Part shown: piece after piece, positions 21,401-23,330 of the stretch
Layout: every line of letters begins with the position of its first letter
Position numbering within the stretch: the stretch's first letter is position 1
Assembly (NCBI GenBank): GCA_020650975.1
Contig: JAIPMN010042684.1
Span: 1-23,330, forward strand
Reading direction: 5' to 3'
Source: Apostichopus californicus
Lineage: Eukaryota > Echinodermata > Holothuroidea > Aspidochirotida > Stichopodidae
DNA length: 23,330 nucleotides
The notes under the pieces: generated by a model
The model's database searches: none
Told to the model about the DNA's origin: nothing
Seen by the model: the letters and a program-made list of their open reading frames with translations, nothing else
Translations under genes and position numbers: made by a program

Positions 21401-22865
21401 TAATGTCAATACATTACTACTAAACACGTACACAGATATATATTTACCTCTTCTAGATTGTCAGTCTGCAGCCTTTTTATCATCTGTCTTTTCCTGACTG
21501 AAAGTGAAAGGAAGCTACAATATATTGTATTATTTTAACTATTAGCTGTGCCAAATTGTTCACCGGGCTCATTAACCTGTCTGTTTTCTGTGCGTGTTCT
21601 TGTCCCTTCTGTTACTGTACTTGTCATTTAGCCTCTGAAGAAGATCCTGCTAGGATCGAAACGTCAGGCCAACTTACTTTTACACATTCTATTACACAGG
21701 CTCTCTAGTAGATAAGCAGTTTGCTAACAGTTTTATTTTATTTTGACTATTCTAAAGACTTAGCAAAACCAATCATTAGCAAATTGATTTTATTGTTTAT
21801 GCCGTATTACTTAAATTCAATGCAGGTTCTTAAAAGAAGTGAGAAAATACATGTACTAAGAGATACAGCAATAGCTTAAAGATCGATTAACATAACTTGA
21901 TGAAGATGTTATGAAGTGTTTATGGCGGACAATACTTGGTGGAACACACATTTATGTAACGTATATACTACCGTATGCTTGAGAATCATGAGATTGAAAT
22001 ACTAATACGAATTATATATCTTTATCTACCTTTCTGCATGAATTTGCACAGAGCTACGAGAATCACCGTAACAACAGCAACCACTACAACAACGACCGGT
22101 ATTAAGAATATTCTGACCGATGTTTCTTCCGTCGGATGTACTAGAATGGAAGAATTGTAATACAATACATTTGAATAAACATTTACTCGTTTCATAGTCA
22201 CAATGAAACAGATATAACATTGTTTTCAAATACATATGCTAAAAAGTAAATGGCCTGGATGGGTAACATATCTCTAATAGTTATTAAAGTTACCGATATA
22301 TATCGAATTTATTTTTCCTTTGTTGGTAGGTAACAGCAAAATTATTGTTTTGTTATAGTATAGTCTTTATTGCAAATTTAAGTTTAATTTCTATACACTA
22401 TGCACTACACAATTATGTTGTCGAATTTGCTTTCAGTGATTACATATCCTGAATATTACACTAAATGAGCCTCCACTATTTAAAACTTTCGATAATAGTA
22501 AGGTCTGAATCTATTAGAATACTTGCCATTTGTAAAGATGACATCAATCTTTGTAGAAAGATCGAAGTGTTCTGCATTTTCCCTAACAGCGACGCATTCT
22601 ACAGTGATTCTGTTTTCCGGTTTAACATAAATTCCAAGCTTTGCTTTCAAAATAATATCATACCGGTCATCTCTTTGTGTAACCGTTACTGTTTGTTCTG
22701 AAAAAATAATAGCATTATCCTGTCTTAACACCTTCCATTCGAGTGTCACCTTTGGTCTTATTCCTGATAATGTGCACGTTAACACGTCTTGAATTTGTTT
22801 TTCCAAAACGCAGTACTGCTGGTGATTACATCCTTCGATCACTGGAAACGCCGGTACTGGATCCA
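15358..22865 (-). CDS. Gene B: Ig-transmembrane-NACHT receptor with repeated LRR-like tail (partial)
   Basis: Twelve minus-strand exons (22865-22527, 22140-22030, 21497-21448, 21110-21083, 20787-19265, 18758-18553, 17679-17603, 17417-17329, 16787-16668, 16309-16101, 15796-15720, 15455-15358) join with matching phases into 976 codons. Domains in order: Ig-like (1-113), transmembrane helix (about 124-145), basic linker (146-176), conserved NACHT lead-in, Walker A GEPGYGKST (about 261-269), Walker B LVLLDGFDEYPD (about 337-348), sensor-like VVLTTR, CQVPLFF, FYHKLFCEWYAA, then two rounds of a multi-exon LRR-like module (685-976). The expected topology is Ig outside, NTPase and repeats inside, suggesting a membrane-bound sensor or adhesion-coupled immune receptor; the ligand is unknown. 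The first Ig codon is split, so at least one upstream exon (presumably a signal peptide) lies at or beyond the right edge. The 3' end is unresolved. Confidence 0.8.
15720..15796 (-). CDS. Gene B exon: module 2, part b
   Basis: A 77-bp exon, phase 2 to 1, coding MFDGCLLPGSVSLGPS and onward to KNIN. It lines up without gaps with module 1 part b: Cys, Leu and Pro at the same places. Acceptor TTTCTGAAACAG, donor G|GTATAG. Confidence 0.7.
16101..16309 (-). CDS. Gene B exon: module 2, part a (IP exon)
   Basis: A 209-bp exon, phase 0 to 2, from IPIYCVNLANAFNE to CPRFKQL. It shares IP.xxC, the central SLPILKSLEILDIQTEKGR-like block (module 1: VPIMLLLEKLEIRMEKGR) and the end QYCPRFKQL with module 1. 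An acidic DGDGN turn replaces ADQNE. Confidence 0.8.
16310..16667 (-). other. Intron of gene B between modules 1 and 2
   Basis: AT-rich, GTACGT donor and TTTTGTAG acceptor; no other feature seen. Confidence 0.6.
16668..16787 (-). CDS. Gene B exon: module 1, part d
   Basis: A 120-bp exon, phase 0 on both sides, from TDDRQSLHTLMSN to NASCHK. Its end resembles the last residues of the NACHT exon (ILGVASKHK), both feeding the next IP exon in phase 0, so the repeat may have grown from the tail of the NACHT exon. Confidence 0.7.
17329..17417 (-). CDS. Gene B exon: module 1, part c
   Basis: An 89-bp exon, phase 1 to phase 0, coding VFWKPLDYEFALEIESGKW and on to GTSKLS. The block FALEIESGKWKINSEGTSKLS pairs with YKLHFQSGHWLLDPGTSSVF of module 2. 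Confidence 0.75.
17603..17679 (-). CDS. Gene B exon: module 1, part b
   Basis: A 77-bp exon, phase 2 to phase 1, coding SFIDCFLPAFIPVEHI and onward to RHLK. FIDCFLP completes the LRR-like LxxLxFxxCxLP pattern begun in the previous exon. The module 2 partner at 15720-15796 is exactly the same length and phase. Confidence 0.75.
18209..18375. repeat. Intronic duplication, copy 1, with decoy splice donor
   Basis: The stretch from TGACAGCATCAGGATGTACT to TATAATACTTACGAA is repeated at 18397-18554. On the minus strand it ends with the donor-like GTAAGTATTATA at 18373, copied from the true donor at 18552, but only a few bases of exon came with it. Confidence 0.75.
18397..18554. repeat. Intronic duplication, copy 2, holding the real donor
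   Basis: Second copy of the 18209 segment, offset about 188 bp. Its end overlaps the last bases and donor of the module 1 IP exon. Confidence 0.75.
18553..18758 (-). CDS. Gene B exon: module 1, part a (IP exon)
   Basis: A 206-bp exon, phase 0 to phase 2, beginning IPVSCLVLDKSF and ending QQCQKLKRL. The final part, LW.YVQQC.KLKRL, reads like the start of a leucine-rich repeat that continues across the intron. The matching exon of module 2 is at 16101-16309. Confidence 0.8.
18759..19264 (-). other. Intron of gene B after the NACHT exon
   Basis: 506 bp, AT-rich, with a TATATA-rich patch near 19040-19060. Nothing else recognised. Confidence 0.6.
19265..20787 (-). CDS. Gene B exon: NACHT NTPase
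   Basis: A 1523-bp exon after TTGATTACAG, phase 1 in and phase 0 out at CACAAG|GTACAT. It begins EFSEKETLF and contains the QPIPYIKDRMYCVDKVFV lead-in, an intact Walker A lysine, Walker B with acidic DGFDE, and the winged-helix-type FYHKLFCEWY. Gly and Ser richness after the lead-in (PEGGGQSR) marks a flexible hinge absent in gene A. Read past the donor, the frame would stop at once (TAA near 19253). Confidence 0.9.
20510..20536 (-). other. Walker A (P-loop) of gene B
   Basis: Codes for GEPGYGKST with the invariant Lys and Ser/Thr present, so nucleotide binding is expected. Confidence 0.9.
21083..21110 (-). CDS. Gene B microexon (28 bp)
   Basis: Between acceptor TTCTTTTACAG and donor G|GTGAGG lies a 28-bp exon, TLPMMKTKR plus one base. 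It is the only piece found that converts the phase 0 exit of the preceding exon into the phase 1 entry of the NACHT exon, which supports it strongly. Confidence 0.65.
21448..21497 (-). CDS. Gene B exon: juxtamembrane basic linker
   Basis: A 50-bp exon, phase 1 in and phase 0 out, coding VRKRQMIKRLQTDNLEE. The basic start fits the cytoplasmic side of a membrane segment. The acceptor TTTCACTTTCAG is strong and the donor is GAG|GTAAAT. Confidence 0.7.
21498..22029 (-). other. Intron of gene B carrying a hammerhead-like motif
   Basis: 532-bp intron between the transmembrane and juxtamembrane exons. Apart from the motif at 21631-21669 and a T-rich flank, no feature is seen. Confidence 0.6.
21631..21669 (+). 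ncRNA. Hammerhead-ribozyme-like motif, probable retroelement remnant
   Basis: The plus strand reads GCCT, CTGAAGA, A, GATCC-TGCTA-GGATC, GAAA, CGTC, AGGC. This gives stem I (GCCT with AGGC), the CUGANGA core, a perfect 5-bp stem II, the GAAA core, and a two-base ACGT stem III that could pair only between two molecules. Type I hammerheads with minimal stem III are known from Penelope-like retroelements. One extra A (21642) between the core and stem II departs from the strict consensus, so catalysis is uncertain. It lies antisense to gene B, in an intron. Confidence 0.45.
22030..22140 (-). CDS. Gene B exon: transmembrane helix
   Basis: A 111-bp exon between TTCTAG and GTAGAT, phase 1 to phase 1. 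It translates as a short stalk (HPTEETSVR), a hydrophobic helix IFLIPVVVVVVAVVTV continuing ILVALC, then KFMQK as stop-transfer. Charge distribution predicts the Ig side outside (type I). Confidence 0.85.
22527..22865 (-). CDS. Gene B exon: Ig-like domain
   Basis: A 339-bp exon flanked by phase-1 introns on both sides, the usual arrangement of a shuffled Ig exon. It carries B-strand Cys in DVLTC, C-strand Trp in LEWKV, and F-strand Cys in ITVEC, plus two more Cys (GCNHQQYC) at the N-terminal edge. The style (CVLE...LTC..GIRP.V.LEW) is one I associate with echinoderm and amphioxus Ig receptors, from memory only. The donor is GC (G|GCAAGT), a rare but accepted class; the phase and downstream join confirm it. 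Confidence 0.8.
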
Positions 22866-22904
22866 CTGCAAATCAAACAAAAGAAATAGTAATAAAAACA
22901 ATAC

Positions 22905-23010
22905 CCATTTTGGCCCAAGTAGTAACGTTCGTAACAGTTTTCCAGGTATGGTTCATTCCTTCTAAAGGATTTTTAGGACAAATCAAAGCCAACTTCGTTT
23001 TTCTCGATAG
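22905..23010 (-). pseudogene. Possible second Ig-like exon or its remnant
   Basis: The minus-strand frame contains KLALICPKNPLEGMNHTWK: a Cys followed 12 residues later by Trp, the B-to-C strand spacing of an Ig fold, in phase 1 with the known Ig exon if a donor at 22904 is used. That intron would be only 39 bp and there is no clear acceptor upstream, so it may be a decayed exon or chance. Confidence 0.25.
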
Positions 23011-23076
23011 AAGTTGGCACATTGAGGAGGTTTCCTCAACATATATCGATTGCATATATTTACATGTATATTTCAA

Positions 23077-23330
23077 TGTTAAGGTGTATATATTAACATT
23101 CAGGGGCGAGAGTCAGACTGGGTCCCGGGTCCAGTTATTTCACCAGGTCCCCGCTTGAATTATACATATTAAGTTCATGGTACTTTCATGGTAGTATGAA
23201 TGTACATTCTTTATCACATATTTCCCAGAACCCATAATTGACCTTTACCCCAGGCCCGGCCCCTCCTCTCGTTGCCGTGTTTATTAAGCATTACAGTTTG
23301 AATGTTTTTAGGAGCAAGTGGAAATTGCCA
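23077..23330. other. Right-edge non-coding DNA
   Basis: More GC-rich patches than the surroundings but no exon, signal peptide or RNA gene could be supported. The 5' exons of gene B should lie here or beyond the window. Confidence 0.35.

Overview
The window looks like nuclear DNA of an invertebrate animal, most likely an echinoderm (possibly a sea cucumber; inferred from protein flavour, not proven). It is AT-rich, has genes split by GT-AG introns, many dispersed repeats, and no bacterial operon structure. All convincing genes are on the minus strand. Two are NLR-like (NACHT-type NTPase) genes arranged head to tail, with about 10 kb of repeat-rich intergenic DNA between them.

Gene A (2390-5271, minus) can be read as two coding exons for a predicted 545-residue protein: a short, very basic N-terminus, a conserved linker, and a complete NACHT NTPase with winged-helix-like tail. 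It has no membrane segment and no clear repeat domain. A polyadenylation-type hexamer lies about 100 bp after its stop. A splice donor just before the stop leaves a longer form possible.

Gene B (15358-22865, minus, open at both ends) is the main find. Twelve exons join with matching intron phases to give 976 codons: an extracellular Ig-like domain, one transmembrane helix, a short cytoplasmic linker (including a 28-bp exon), a NACHT NTPase closely related to that of gene A, and a C-terminal tail made of a repeated four-exon, LRR-like module. Together they predict a membrane-anchored NLR with an Ig ectodomain outside the cell and the NTPase switch inside. The signal-peptide end lies beyond the right edge, and the 3' end on the left is unresolved.

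Repeats by position: a palindromic MITE-like element with 6-bp target duplications (628-1084); a 95-bp direct repeat (about 6036 and 6297); a tandem duplication of about 1.6 kb without coding content (7999-9632 and 9699-11262); a LINE-like 3' end in minus orientation (about 11638-11880); and a foldback-like element (12008-13200) with inverted arms built of 15-bp tandem repeats around a 12-bp GGTACC minisatellite. Within gene B introns there is a 160-bp duplication carrying a decoy splice donor and a hammerhead-ribozyme-like motif (21631-21669).

The two genes share exon phase and NACHT architecture but carry different N-termini (basic soluble versus Ig-transmembrane). This suggests one ancestral NACHT unit given new front ends by exon shuffling, as in expanded innate-immune receptor families. 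All splice models here are by eye and have no transcript support.
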